NCBI RefSeq assembly: GCF_030124175.1
Contig: NZ_JASKMT010000001.1
Span: 124,001 to 188,000, forward strand
Source of the DNA: Streptomyces sp. 549
Lineage (GTDB): Bacteria > Actinomycetota > Actinomycetes > Streptomycetales > Streptomycetaceae
Direction of reading: 5' to 3'
DNA length: 64,000 bases
Part shown: positions 26,191 through 33,574 of the stretch, piece after piece
Layout: each line of letters opens with the position of its first letter
Position numbering within the stretch: position 1 is the first letter of the stretch
Translations under genes and position numbers: made by a program
The notes under the pieces: model-generated
Databases searched by the model: none
The model's input: the letters and a program-made list of their open reading frames with translations, nothing else
What the model was told of the DNA's origin: nothing

Positions 26191-26195
26191 GTGGG

Positions 26196-27467
26196 TCACT
26201 CGTCGAACTGGAAGTCCAGCGCCGCGGTGCACCGGTCGTAGGCGGCACACAGCTCCTCCTCGCTGTCCGCCCCGATGTACAGGTGCGCGAGTTCGAAGCT
26301 GTAGCTGTCCTGGCCGGGCATCTCGGACAGTCGCTGGCCCTGCTCGGGCACGATCTCGATCTTCACACCCGGCTCCTTCTCCATGAGGGCCGCGACCTCC
26401 TCGCCGGTGGGCACCCGCCGGGCGACCCCGTCCTCGAACCGACGGTAGTACCACTTGCCGGAGACCTTGAAGCGGCCCTGGTCGTCGGGCATCCGCGGGT
26501 CGTGGCCGAGTGCGAGGCTCACCATCGCATGGTGGTTGGGCACTCCGTCGACGAACTCGAACAGCTCGGCGTGGGACTGGGAGTGGCGCGGGTTGATCTC
26601 CAGCAGCCTCACCCGGTCGGTGGCGCGGTCGTAGAAGAACTCGATGCTGAAGGTCGCCGAGTCCATGCCGATCTGCTCCATCACCCGCCGGGAGATGTCC
26701 TTGATGCGCCCGGTGACCTCGTCCGGCAGCGACGAGGGGTACTGGTGGCGCAGGAAGCAGGAGCTGTCGGGGTAGTTGTGCGAGTCGAGCACGCCGTAGA
26801 CGGTGACCTCGCCGTTGTACACGTAGCCCTCGGCGGCGACCTGCTCACCGGTGATCTGCTCCTCGGCCAGGCAGGCCTCACCGCCGGCCGCCTCGACCTC
26901 CTGGGGCAGCTCGATCTGGTCGAGCACGTACTGGAAGGGGCGGCCGATGCGGGAGACGCCCTCACGGATGCGGTCGACGGCCTCGTGGAACTCCTGCTCG
27001 TCGGCGACCCCGTAGGCGAGTTCGGAGGAGTACGAATTCACCGGCTTGAGCCACATGGGGAACGACATCCCCTCCGGGACCTTCGCCTCACCCTTCAGGT
27101 CGACGATGCCGAAGCGGGGTATCTCCTCGATGACCTTGCCCTGCTCCAGCCGGCTCCAGAACTTGTGCTCGCACTTGACCACCGCCTCCAGGCTGGTGCT
27201 GCGCAGGCCGTAGCGGCTGCAGAGCATCGGCACCAGCGTGCTGACGGGGAAGTCCCAGTAGCCGACGATCGCGTCGACGGACCCCTCGAAGGCGTCCAGC
27301 TTGACCTGGGCCTTCTTCAGGAGTTCTTCCGGGTCGATTTCGCCGTGCTGTAGCTCCTCGATACTCAGCAGTGAATGAAACGTGCATTCCTGCGCTTCCG
27401 GAACCTCCCGGAGCGTGTCCAGGTTCCCCTCGTCCAGACCGATGACGAACACATTGGAACGACTCAT
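26196..27467 (-). CDS. ATP-grasp-fold ligase
   Basis: A 423-aa protein with an N-terminal domain (about 1-110), then the ATP-grasp fold: MWLKPVNSYSSELAYG (the nucleotide-binding lysine in the first strand), EEQITGEQVAAEGYV, and the metal-binding end VRLLEINPRHSQSH with Glu and Asn. Such enzymes make an acyl-phosphate and join it to an amine, thiol or amino acid. The substrate is not identifiable; the carboxylate-amine ligase/carnosine-synthase-like group is closest by motif. GGGGAGGAA precedes the ATG. It lies 96 bases after the sigma factor gene and before a peptide-type hydrolase, suggesting that the pair makes and breaks an amide-linked compound. Confidence 0.85.
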   Translation of the reverse strand: MSRSNVFVIGLDEGNLDTLREVPEAQECTFHSLLSIEELQHGEIDPEELLKKAQVKLDAFEGSVDAIVGYWDFPVSTLVPMLCSRYGLRSTSLEAVVKCEHKFWSRLEQGKVIEEIPRFGIVDLKGEAKVPEGMSFPMWLKPVNSYSSELAYGVADEQEFHEAVDRIREGVSRIGRPFQYVLDQIELPQEVEAAGGEACLAEEQITGEQVAAEGYVYNGEVTVYGVLDSHNYPDSSCFLRHQYPSSLPDEVTGRIKDISRRVMEQIGMDSATFSIEFFYDRATDRVRLLEINPRHSQSHAELFEFVDGVPNHHAMVSLALGHDPRMPDDQGRFKVSGKWYYRRFEDGVARRVPTGEEVAALMEKEPGVKIEIVPEQGQRLSEMPGQDSYSFELAHLYIGADSEEELCAAYDRCTAALDFQFDE

Positions 27468-27563
27468 GCGTGAGTTCCTCCCCTGTTGGCCTCACGAGGC
27501 AACGCACGTGAAAAGGCGTGTGTGGTTTCTTCTGCGGAGCTCTTCTTTCCAGCTACGCGGTTC

Positions 27564-28403
27564 TCAAGCAGCGACGCGTGTGTGACATGTTCGCTCCTCG
27601 CTCGTCTCGACCCCCTGGCGGATGGCTTCGAAAGTCCGACTGAGCAGCCGCGACACGTGCATCTGCGAAATACCCAGCTCCTCCGCGATACGACTCTGGG
27701 TCATTCCTTGGAAAAAGCGCATGTAGAGGATGCGGCGTTCCCGCTCGGGAAGTTTCTGGAGTTCCGGCTTGACGGCTTCCCGCTGGACCACCTGATCAAA
27801 ACCCGGTTCTGCCGAACCCAGCGTGTCGGCCAGGGAATAGCCGTCCTCGGCGCCGGTCAGCTGGGCGTCCAGGGACAGCGTGCGGTAGCTCTCCAGCGCT
27901 TCGAGGCCGTCGAGCACCTCCTCCTCGGTGAGGCCGCTGTGCCGGGCCACCTGGGCGACGGTGGGACTGTCCGTTCCGGGCTGGAGGGTCAGGTCCCGGA
28001 TGGACGTGCGCACCCGGTTGCGGAGTTCCTGCACTCTGCGCGGCACGTGCAGGTCCCACAGGTGGTCGCGGAAGTGGCGCTTGATCTCCCCGACCACCGT
28101 GGGCACGGCGAAGCTCTCGAAGGCGCTGCCGCGGTCCGGGTCGTAGCGGCTCACCGCCTTCACCAGACCCAGGGCCGCCACCTGCTGGAGGTCCTCCAGG
28201 GACTCCCCCCGGTTGCGGAACCGCAGCGCCAGCCGATGTGCCATCGGCAGCCATGCTTCGGCGATCCGCTGCTGCAGCAGATCCTTTTCGGCACCCTCGT
28301 CCATGGCGCACAGCCGCCGGAAATCGGCGTCGGTGTCGGGTGCGTCGTTGTGCGGGCGGCGAGCGCGGTGCGCACTCATGGGCGTGGGGCTCTGCAAGGT
28401 CAT
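27564..28403 (-). CDS. RNA polymerase sigma factor, SigB/SigF family
   Basis: A 279-aa group 3 sigma factor. Region 2 is RGESLEDLQQVAALGLVKAV and YDPDRGSAFESFAVPTVVGE, the promoter-melting and -10-binding part; KRHFRDHLWDLHVPRRVQEL bridges to region 3. Region 4 is RRILYMRFFQGMTQSRIAEE and ISQMHVSRLLSR, the -35 helix-turn-helix. These are hallmarks of the actinobacterial stress/sporulation sigma-B/F group controlled by RsbW-type anti-sigma kinases. GGAGAGG precedes the ATG. The window is rich in STAS, SpoIIE and RsbT proteins that could control it, and in promoters of its class. No cognate single-domain RsbW gene adjoins it. Confidence 0.95.
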   Translation of the reverse strand: MTLQSPTPMSAHRARRPHNDAPDTDADFRRLCAMDEGAEKDLLQQRIAEAWLPMAHRLALRFRNRGESLEDLQQVAALGLVKAVSRYDPDRGSAFESFAVPTVVGEIKRHFRDHLWDLHVPRRVQELRNRVRTSIRDLTLQPGTDSPTVAQVARHSGLTEEEVLDGLEALESYRTLSLDAQLTGAEDGYSLADTLGSAEPGFDQVVQREAVKPELQKLPERERRILYMRFFQGMTQSRIAEELGISQMHVSRLLSRTFEAIRQGVETSEERTCHTRVAA

Positions 28404-28699
28404 GGTGGCCTCTCCAGTGAACGCGGATTGCGATGAGAGCGGTCACCGGGGGAGAACACACCGACAAGAGCGGAGACAGCCGGCTGCGGGCAAAAGTCTC
28501 CCCCAGTGGTTGTGCCTCCGGTCCGAAGCATCATTCGGCGGCTTCCCGCCCAGTCCGGCGGCAAACGGAAAGTTCTCCTCCTGTGTGCCGACGGACCGCG
28601 CGACCGGGTACGCGCCACCCTCCCGCCGAGGTTTCGCGGAGTGCGGCGGGGAGACCCGGTGGCCCTCACTTCCGGTCCGGAACATGTCAGGAGAACGCC
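28404..28699. other. Divergent promoter region, sigma factor / DUF4383
   Basis: Nearly 300 bases without a gene. It holds a possible sigma-B-type site for DUF4383 (listed separately). On the minus strand I find no clear GTTT/GGGTA pair, so autoregulation of the sigma gene is not visible. Confidence 0.4.
28631..28654 (+). promoter_or_regulatory. Weak sigma-B-like element before DUF4383 gene
   Basis: GTTT (28631-28634), 14-base spacer, GGGAGA (28649-28654), ending 45 bases before the ATG. The position is right, but the -10 differs from GGGTAC at three of six bases. Confidence 0.3.
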
Positions 28700-29134
28700 A
28701 TGACCAACCCCCCGCCCGTCTCCCCCCGCCGTTCACCGGTGGCTCTCGCCGCCCTGGTGGTCGGGGTGGTCTTCCTGGTGGTGGGTCTGCTGGGCTTCAT
28801 CCCGGGCATCACCACCAATTTGGACGGCATCACGTTCGCGGGCCACGAGTCCGAAGCCGAGCTGCTGGGTGTCTTCCAGGTCTCCGTGCTGCACAACCTG
28901 GTGCACTTCGTGTTCGGCCTCGCAGGTGTCGCCATGTCCCGCACCGCCTCGCTGGCCCGCGCCTACCTGATCGGTGGCGGTGCCGTGTACCTGGTGCTGT
29001 GGGTCTACGGCCTGGTGATCGACAAGGGCAGCCACGCGAACTTCGTGCCGCTGAACACCGCCGACGACTGGCTGCACCTCGTCCTCGGTGTCGGCATGGT
29101 CGCCCTCGGCCTGGTGCTGCCCCGCAGGAAGTGA
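28700..29134 (+). CDS. DUF4383 membrane protein
   Basis: A 144-aa protein with four hydrophobic helices: VALAALVVGVVFLVVGLLGF, then a conserved loop, VLHNLVHFVFGLAGVAMSR, AYLIGGGAVYLVLWVYGLV and WLHLVLGVGMVALGLVLPRR. The family motif L-HN-x-VH and the final DxxLHLxLG are both present. Function is unknown; it is frequent in stress regulons of actinobacteria. AGGAG lies 6 bases before the ATG. Confidence 0.92.
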   Translation: MTNPPPVSPRRSPVALAALVVGVVFLVVGLLGFIPGITTNLDGITFAGHESEAELLGVFQVSVLHNLVHFVFGLAGVAMSRTASLARAYLIGGGAVYLVLWVYGLVIDKGSHANFVPLNTADDWLHLVLGVGMVALGLVLPRRK

Positions 29135-29212
29135 GGCAGCACGGCCGCGGCCCGGCCCACGCCACCGGGCAGAACACCCTGCGGGAGCGGCCCCGCCGCT
29201 GGACCGGGGGCC

Positions 29213-29237
29213 GTTTCCGAACCCGGTCGAGGGGTAC
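29213..29237 (+). promoter_or_regulatory. Sigma-B-type promoter of the epimerase gene
   Basis: GTTT (29213-29216), 15-base spacer, GGGTAC (29232-29237), a full consensus match ending 45 bases before the start codon. It has the same spacer as the ctaD copy. Confidence 0.7.
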
Positions 29238-29282
29238 TCCGCGCCCGCGGCCCTCCGGCCGCGGAGCGGAAGGGAGCAGCGC

Positions 29283-30440
29283 ATGCCCGAGCGAGGCGGC
29301 AGCAGCGAACAGCCCGCCGGGGCCCCGGCCCCGGACCCGGCCGCAGGAGTCGAACCGGAGTCCGCGCCGCTGCGGGTGGTGGTGACGGGAGCGACGGGCA
29401 ACCTGGGCACCAGCGTGCTCGCGGCGCTGGGCGAGGACCCGCGCATCGGCTCGGTCCTCGGTCTTGCCCGGCGCCTCCCCCACCGGGCTCCGCCGAAGAC
29501 CGAGTGGGCCGCCGCAGACGTCGGCGAGGACGGCAGCGAGGACGTGCTCACCGGCCACTTCCAGGGCGCCGACGCAGTGGTGCACCTCGCCTGGCTGCTG
29601 CAGCCGAGCCGGTCGCCGCTCACCACCTGGCGCACCAACGTGCTCGGCACCGTGCGGGTGCTGCGAGCCGCCGCGGCGGCGGGGGTGGCGACGGTGGTGT
29701 ACTCCTCGTCGGTGGCCGCCTACTCCCCCGGGCCGCGTCACGACACCGGGCGGCGGGTCGACGAGAGCTGGCCCACGCACGGCTGGCCGGCTGCGGCCTA
29801 CTCGCGGGAGAAGGCGTACAACGAGCGGGTGCTGGACGTCTTCGCCCGCGACCACCCCGGCGTGCGGGTGGTGCGCATGCGGCCCGGTTTCCTGTTCAAG
29901 CGGGAGTCCGCGATGGAGCAGCGGCGGCTGTTCGCCGGCCCGCTCCTCCCGAACCGCCTGCTGCGGCCCGGGGTGCTGCCGGTGCTGCCGGGCGTGGCCG
30001 GGCTGCGCTTCCAGGCGCTGCACACCGACGACGCGGCCGACGCCTTCCGGCGTGCGGTGACCAGCCCGGTCAGCGGCGCCTTCAACCTGGCGTCGGAACC
30101 GCCGGTGGACACCGCGGTGCTCGCCGGCCTGCTGGGCGCGCGCCACCCGGTGCGGCTGCCGCCGGCACCGTTGCGCGCGGCGCTGGCCGCCGCGTGGCGG
30201 CTGCGGCTGGTACCCGCCTCGCCCGACCTGTTCGACGCGCTGATGCACCTGCCGCTGCTCGACAGCGGGCGGGCCCGGCGGGAGCTGGGCTGGCAGCCGC
30301 TGCGGTCCGGTCCTGAGGCCGTGGCGGAGCTGCTGGCCGGTATGCGGGAGGGAGCGGGCGGTCCGACGCCTCCGCTGGCGTCCCGCCTGACGGGCGGCCG
30401 GGCGGCCGAGCTGGCCACCGGCGCCGGCTCCCGTCCCTGA
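29283..30440 (+). CDS. NAD(P)-dependent epimerase/dehydratase (extended SDR)
   Basis: A 385-aa extended short-chain dehydrogenase. After a 25-residue disordered leader, the Rossmann motif VTGATGNLGTS binds NAD(P), DAVVHLAW follows, the serine lies in VVYSSSVAAYSPG, and the catalytic pair is YSREK (Tyr and Lys). The C-terminal region FQALHTDDAADAFRRA is typical of sugar-nucleotide epimerases. Substrate unknown. AAGGGAG precedes the ATG at ideal spacing. A strong sigma-B-type promoter suggests induction in stress, for example for surface glycan change. Confidence 0.9.
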   Translation: MPERGGSSEQPAGAPAPDPAAGVEPESAPLRVVVTGATGNLGTSVLAALGEDPRIGSVLGLARRLPHRAPPKTEWAAADVGEDGSEDVLTGHFQGADAVVHLAWLLQPSRSPLTTWRTNVLGTVRVLRAAAAAGVATVVYSSSVAAYSPGPRHDTGRRVDESWPTHGWPAAAYSREKAYNERVLDVFARDHPGVRVVRMRPGFLFKRESAMEQRRLFAGPLLPNRLLRPGVLPVLPGVAGLRFQALHTDDAADAFRRAVTSPVSGAFNLASEPPVDTAVLAGLLGARHPVRLPPAPLRAALAAAWRLRLVPASPDLFDALMHLPLLDSGRARRELGWQPLRSGPEAVAELLAGMREGAGGPTPPLASRLTGGRAAELATGAGSRP

Positions 30441-30721
30441 ACCCGCGGGCGCCCGGCGGGCGGTCCGGCGAACGGCGGGAAGCACCGAGGCACCCCCATC
30501 CCGTGGTTCGCGAGGTTCGCGTCGTTCACGTCGTTCGCGTCGTTCGCGTCGTTCGCGTCGTTCACGTGGTTCGCGTCGTTCACGTGGTGAGCCCGGCGCG
30601 CTGCTGCTCCGTCCGAGTGACGGCCAGGTGGGCTTGTGTTTCATATCCCGGCCCCCGGCAACTGCGGAAACCAGCTGGGCCCGCGCCCGCGTGCTCGCCC
30701 TCCCTCTGCACGGAGAACCCC
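30441..30721. other. Intergenic region with minisatellite
   Basis: 281 bases between the epimerase and the leader of the HAD-IIIA gene; apart from the 9-bp tandem array (30506-30586) I see nothing gene-like with a ribosome site. A GTTT at 30638-30641 with GGCAAC 15 bases further is too far from consensus to call. Confidence 0.4.
30506..30586. repeat. Nine tandem copies of a 9-bp unit
   Basis: Nine units of GTTCGCGTC and one- or two-base variants (GTTCACGTC, GTTCACGTG, GTTCGCGAG) run without interruption. The unit length keeps any reading frame: one frame gives Val-Arg-Val repeats, the other strand gives Asn-Asp-Ala repeats. There is no convincing gene through it. It could be an unstable minisatellite or a protein-binding array. 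Confidence 0.92.
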
Positions 30722-30817
30722 ATGCACCTCCTCGGCATCAACGAATCCCCGAGAGCGAAGCACCGCCCGCTCGGGCGGCTGCGCCACCGGGGGGCCACGG
30801 CTCGGAGCGAGCAGTGA
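30722..30817 (+). CDS. Short ORF translationally coupled to HAD-IIIA gene
   Basis: A 31-codon ORF beginning MHLLGINESPRAKHR with GGAG 7 bases upstream; its TGA overlaps the next gene's GTG as GTGA. The first seven residues resemble the start of NodU-type carbamoyltransferases, then the similarity stops, so it may be a leader peptide or the remnant of a deleted gene. The arrangement mirrors the leader ORF before the HAD gene at 10206. Confidence 0.45.
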   Translation: MHLLGINESPRAKHRPLGRLRHRGATARSEQ

Positions 30818-31338
30818 TCCCCGCACGCGCCGTGCTGTTCGACCGGGACGACACGCTGATCGTGGACCGCCCGGCCAACCGCGACCCGGAACTGGTCCAG
30901 CCCATGCCGGGGGCCCGGGAAGCGCTGCGCCGGCTGCGGGCGCACGGGGTGCGGGTCGGGGTGGTGACCAACCAGCCGGTGGTCGACGAGGGGCTGGTCC
31001 TGTGGGAGGAGCTGCTGCTCGTCCACGACCGGGTGGAGGAGCTGGTCGGCCGGTTCGACATGTGGAGTGTGTGCCCGCACCGCCGGGACGCGGGGTGCGG
31101 CTGCCGCAAGCCCGCGCCCGGCCTGGTGCACCGGTCGGCGCTGGGGCTGGGTGTGCAGCCACGCCACTGCGTGGTGGTGGGCGACATCGGGTCCGACATG
31201 GCTGCGGCCCGGGCGGCGGGCGCCAGGGGTGTGCTGGTGCCGACCGCGCGTACCCCCGTCAAGGCGATCCGGGACGCTCCGCTGGTAGCGATGGACCTGC
31301 TGGACGCCACCGACAAGGTCCTGAGCGGCTCGGCTTGA
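30814..31338 (+). CDS. HAD-IIIA family phosphatase (GmhB/HisB-like)
   Basis: A 174-aa phosphatase of the D,D-heptose-1,7-bisphosphate / histidinol-phosphate type. Motif I is FDRDDTLI (Asp10, Asp12), motif II VVTNQP, the lysine lies in CRKPAPG, and motif IV is VVGDIGSDM. The zinc loop CPHRRDAGCGC has the C-x-H...C-x-C ligands characteristic of GmhB. It probably dephosphorylates a sugar or polyol phosphate; with the ribokinase and epimerase nearby a sugar-nucleotide role is possible. GTG start with GGAG and 4-base overlap to the upstream short ORF. Confidence 0.9.
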   Translation: MIPARAVLFDRDDTLIVDRPANRDPELVQPMPGAREALRRLRAHGVRVGVVTNQPVVDEGLVLWEELLLVHDRVEELVGRFDMWSVCPHRRDAGCGCRKPAPGLVHRSALGLGVQPRHCVVVGDIGSDMAAARAAGARGVLVPTARTPVKAIRDAPLVAMDLLDATDKVLSGSA

Positions 31339-31425
31339 GGGCTCCGGTCGGCGCCTGCGCCCCGGTGGGGCAGGCAGGACCCGACGGACGCGGCCGGGAA
31401 CGGCACGGAGACGAGGAGGACCGCC

Positions 31426-31980
31426 ATGGGCGACACGGCCCTTGTGGTCATCGACATGATCAACACCTACGACCACCCGGACGCGGAGCTGCTGCGGCCC
31501 TCCGTGGAGAAGGCGCTGCCCGAGATCCGCCGGCTGATCGACGCGGCCCGGCGCTCGGGCACCGAGGTCGTCTACTTCAACGACAACTTCGGCCGGTGGC
31601 GCTCCCATCACGACGAGCTGATCAACACCGCTCTGGAGGGTCCGCACCGCGAACTGGTCGAACCGGTCCGCCCGGACGACAGCTCGCTGTTCGTGATCAA
31701 GGCGCGTCACTCGATCTTCTACCAGACGCCGCTGGAGTACCTGCTCGCCGACCTCGGTGCGCGCCACCTGGTGCTGTGCGGACAGGTCACCGAGCAGTGC
31801 GTGCTGTACTCCGCGCTGGATGCCCACATCCGCCACCTCGAGGTCACCGTCCCCCGGGACGCGGTCGCCCACATCCACTCCGAGTTGGCCGACGCGGCGC
31901 TGGAGATGATGGAGCGCAACATGGGCGCCACCGTCTGCTCGGCGGGCGACGTCGGGTTCGCCGACGCCGCGCGGGAGTGA
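31426..31980 (+). CDS. Isochorismatase-family cysteine hydrolase
   Basis: A 184-aa hydrolase with the full Asp-Lys-Cys triad: Asp10 (LVVIDMINTY), Lys92 (VIKARHS) and Cys125 (TEQCVLYSA). Family members hydrolyse amides such as nicotinamide, ureidoacrylate or N-carbamoyl compounds, or the vinyl ether of isochorismate. The conserved cis-peptide motif before the cysteine is GQVTEQC, where nicotinamidases have a different sequence. The substrate cannot be assigned. GAGGAGG precedes the ATG. Confidence 0.92.
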   Translation: MGDTALVVIDMINTYDHPDAELLRPSVEKALPEIRRLIDAARRSGTEVVYFNDNFGRWRSHHDELINTALEGPHRELVEPVRPDDSSLFVIKARHSIFYQTPLEYLLADLGARHLVLCGQVTEQCVLYSALDAHIRHLEVTVPRDAVAHIHSELADAALEMMERNMGATVCSAGDVGFADAARE

Positions 31981-32033
31981 CCCGCCGGAGCGACCCCCTG
32001 GGGGGCGGCCGGGAGGACGACCCGCGTGCACTG

Positions 32034-32058
32034 GCTTGTGCTCCGGCCCATCGGGTAC
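32034..32058 (+). promoter_or_regulatory. Sigma-B-type promoter before 107-aa protein gene
   Basis: GCTT (32034-32037), 15-base spacer, GGGTAC (32053-32058), ending 43 bases before the ATG; one mismatch in the -35, perfect -10. Confidence 0.6.
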
Positions 32059-32101
32059 CCGCCCGACCACCCACCACCGCGTCACCGAGGAGGTCGATCC
32101 C

Positions 32102-32425
32102 ATGCCGAGCGGTTCCTCACCCAAGCGGGAACGGCAGTACGAGCACATCAAGGAGAGCGTCGAGGAGCGGGGCGGCAGCACTGAGCGCGCCAAGGAGATC
32201 GCCGCACGCACCGTGAACAAGGAGCGGGCCCGCTCCGGCGAGAGCCGCACCGCCAGCCGCGTCTCGACCGAGGACATGTCGTCGTCCCGGCGCGGCGGTC
32301 AGCGGTCGCACTCCGGCGCGGCCGGCCCGACGTACGACCAGCTCTACGCGGAGGCGCAGCGCCGCGACATCAAGGGCCGCTCCTCCATGAGGAAGGACGA
32401 ACTCGCCAGGGCGCTCGGGCGCTGA
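32102..32425 (+). CDS. Small basic protein with Rho-N/SAP-like C-terminus
   Basis: A 107-aa hydrophilic protein, often labelled plasmid stabilisation protein in actinobacteria without experimental basis. The N-terminal part KRERQYEHIKESVEERGGS and AKEIAARTVNKERARSGE is a conserved helical block. The C-terminus YDQLYAEAQRRDIKGRSSM followed by KDELARALGR has the shape of a Rho N-terminal/SAP-type helix-extended-loop-helix that may bind nucleic acid. GAGGAGG precedes the ATG. The upstream sigma-B-type promoter suggests a stress role. Confidence 0.88.
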   Translation: MPSGSSPKRERQYEHIKESVEERGGSTERAKEIAARTVNKERARSGESRTASRVSTEDMSSSRRGGQRSHSGAAGPTYDQLYAEAQRRDIKGRSSMRKDELARALGR

Positions 32426-32519
32426 GCCGACCGGCCCAGCGGGTGGCCGGAGCGTTCGGCAGCTTCACGACCAGCAAGGACACGGGTTTGCACCGCTGAT
32501 CACGGGCTACCCGACCGCC

Positions 32520-33176
32520 GTGCTGATCCTGAAACCCCCTGGGGTGTACGCCACGCAGGAGGACACCGACCTCCTCGTCGAGTCGCTGCGCAACGAGCGG
32601 CTCGGTCCGCAGTCGAGAGTGCTCGACATGGGCACCGGCACGGGCGCGCTCGCCATGGCGGCGGCCCGGTCCGGAGCCGGCCGGGTCACCGCTACGGACG
32701 CGTCCGCCCGGGCGGTGCTCACCGCCCGGCTGAACGCACGCCTCAACGGCCTGCGGGTACGGGTCGTCCGCGGAGACCTGGTGCCGCCTGACGGCGCCGA
32801 CGGGTTCGATCTCGTCCTGGCCAACCCGCCCTACGTGCCCTCTCCCGGCGTGCGCCTGCCGCGCCGCGGTCCGGCACGGGCGTGGGACGCGGGGCCCGAC
32901 GGCCGGGTGTTCATCGACCGGATCTGCCGGGGCGCCACCGACCTGCTCGCCCCGGGCGGGGTGCTGCTGATGGTGCACTCGGCGCTGTGCGGCGCCGAGC
33001 AGACGGTGGAACTGCTGGGCCGGGCCGGCATGGCGGCATCGGTCACCGAGCGGCGCTTCGTGCCGTTCGGTCCGGTGATGCGGTCGCGTGCGTCCTGGCT
33101 GACCGAGCGCGGCCTGATCGCGCCCGGCGCCGACAAGGAGGAGTTGGTGGTGGTCCGTGCCCGACGACAGGACTGA
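32520..33176 (+). CDS. HemK/PrmC-like class I methyltransferase
   Basis: A 218-aa SAM-dependent methyltransferase. Motif I is VLDMGTGTGALAMAAA, and the catalytic signature is LVLANPPYVPS, the NPPY motif of enzymes that methylate glutamine or adenine amino groups. The closest shape is the HemK2/MTQ2 group, which methylates a glutamine of release factors. GTG at 32520 begins LILKPPGVYATQEDT, the usual N-terminus. The gene overlaps the CDGSH gene by 20 bases, so they are cotranscribed. Confidence 0.88.
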   Translation: MLILKPPGVYATQEDTDLLVESLRNERLGPQSRVLDMGTGTGALAMAAARSGAGRVTATDASARAVLTARLNARLNGLRVRVVRGDLVPPDGADGFDLVLANPPYVPSPGVRLPRRGPARAWDAGPDGRVFIDRICRGATDLLAPGGVLLMVHSALCGAEQTVELLGRAGMAASVTERRFVPFGPVMRSRASWLTERGLIAPGADKEELVVVRARRQD

Positions 33177-33471
33177 GCCGGCCCGCCGGGTCACGACGGA
33201 GCCGGGCGGCCCGGTGCTGATCGAGGGCCCCGTGGAAGTGGTGCTGCCCGACGGCCGGACGGAGCGGTCCGACCGGTTCGTGGTGGCGCTGTGCACCTGC
33301 CGCCGCAGCCGCAGCTACCCCTGGTGCGACACCAGCCACCGCCGCCGCACGGGCGGCAACGAGCGGAGCGGCAGCGACCGTGGCGCCGGGGCCGACGGGC
33401 CCGGCGGGACCGGCGAATCCCCCGGAGACGGCGACGCATCCCCGGCGGCCGAGGGCCCGTCCCGGAGCTGA
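33157..33471 (+). CDS. CDGSH-type iron-sulfur protein
   Basis: A 104-aa protein with one CDGSH motif, CTCRRSRSYPWCDTSH: three cysteines and one histidine that ligate a labile, pH-sensitive [2Fe-2S] cluster. The last 35 residues are a Gly/Asp/Ser tail. These proteins move electrons or clusters in redox stress. It overlaps the methyltransferase and converges on a heme-oxygenase-like iron enzyme, a grouping I remember from other Streptomyces. AAGGAGGAG lies within the methyltransferase, further upstream than ideal. Confidence 0.88.
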   Translation: MPDDRTEPARRVTTEPGGPVLIEGPVEVVLPDGRTERSDRFVVALCTCRRSRSYPWCDTSHRRRTGGNERSGSDRGAGADGPGGTGESPGDGDASPAAEGPSRS

Positions 33472-33525
33472 GCCTCGGGCGGGCGGGCAGCCGTCGCCCC
33501 GCCCCCGGACCTCCCCCACCGCACG

Positions 33526-33568
33526 CTCCCGCAGCCGGCCGGCTGCCTTCGCAGGCCCGCTGCGGGAG
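33526..33568. terminator. Possible 10-bp hairpin terminator
   Basis: Arms CTCCCGCAGC (33526-33535) and GCTGCGGGAG (33559-33568) are exact complements around a 23-base loop, between convergent stops at 33471 and 33575. The long loop makes it weaker than the other hairpins. Confidence 0.5.
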
Positions 33569-33574
33569 GCACGG

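Noticed and set aside
23652..27353. A 1233-codon plus-strand open frame opposite the hydrolase and ligase genes
   Set aside because: It is an antisense shadow; the minus-strand proteins have clear catalytic motifs and ribosome sites.
30638..30662. GTTT-N15-GGCAAC before the HAD-IIIA leader ORF
   Set aside because: The -10 lacks the GGG core in register and the distance to the start is 60 bases, so it is not called a promoter.
30503..30817. A 104-codon ORF reading through the 9-bp array as Val-Arg-Val repeats
   Set aside because: Its upstream part has no ribosome site; only the last 31 codons, with their own site, are kept as a leader ORF.
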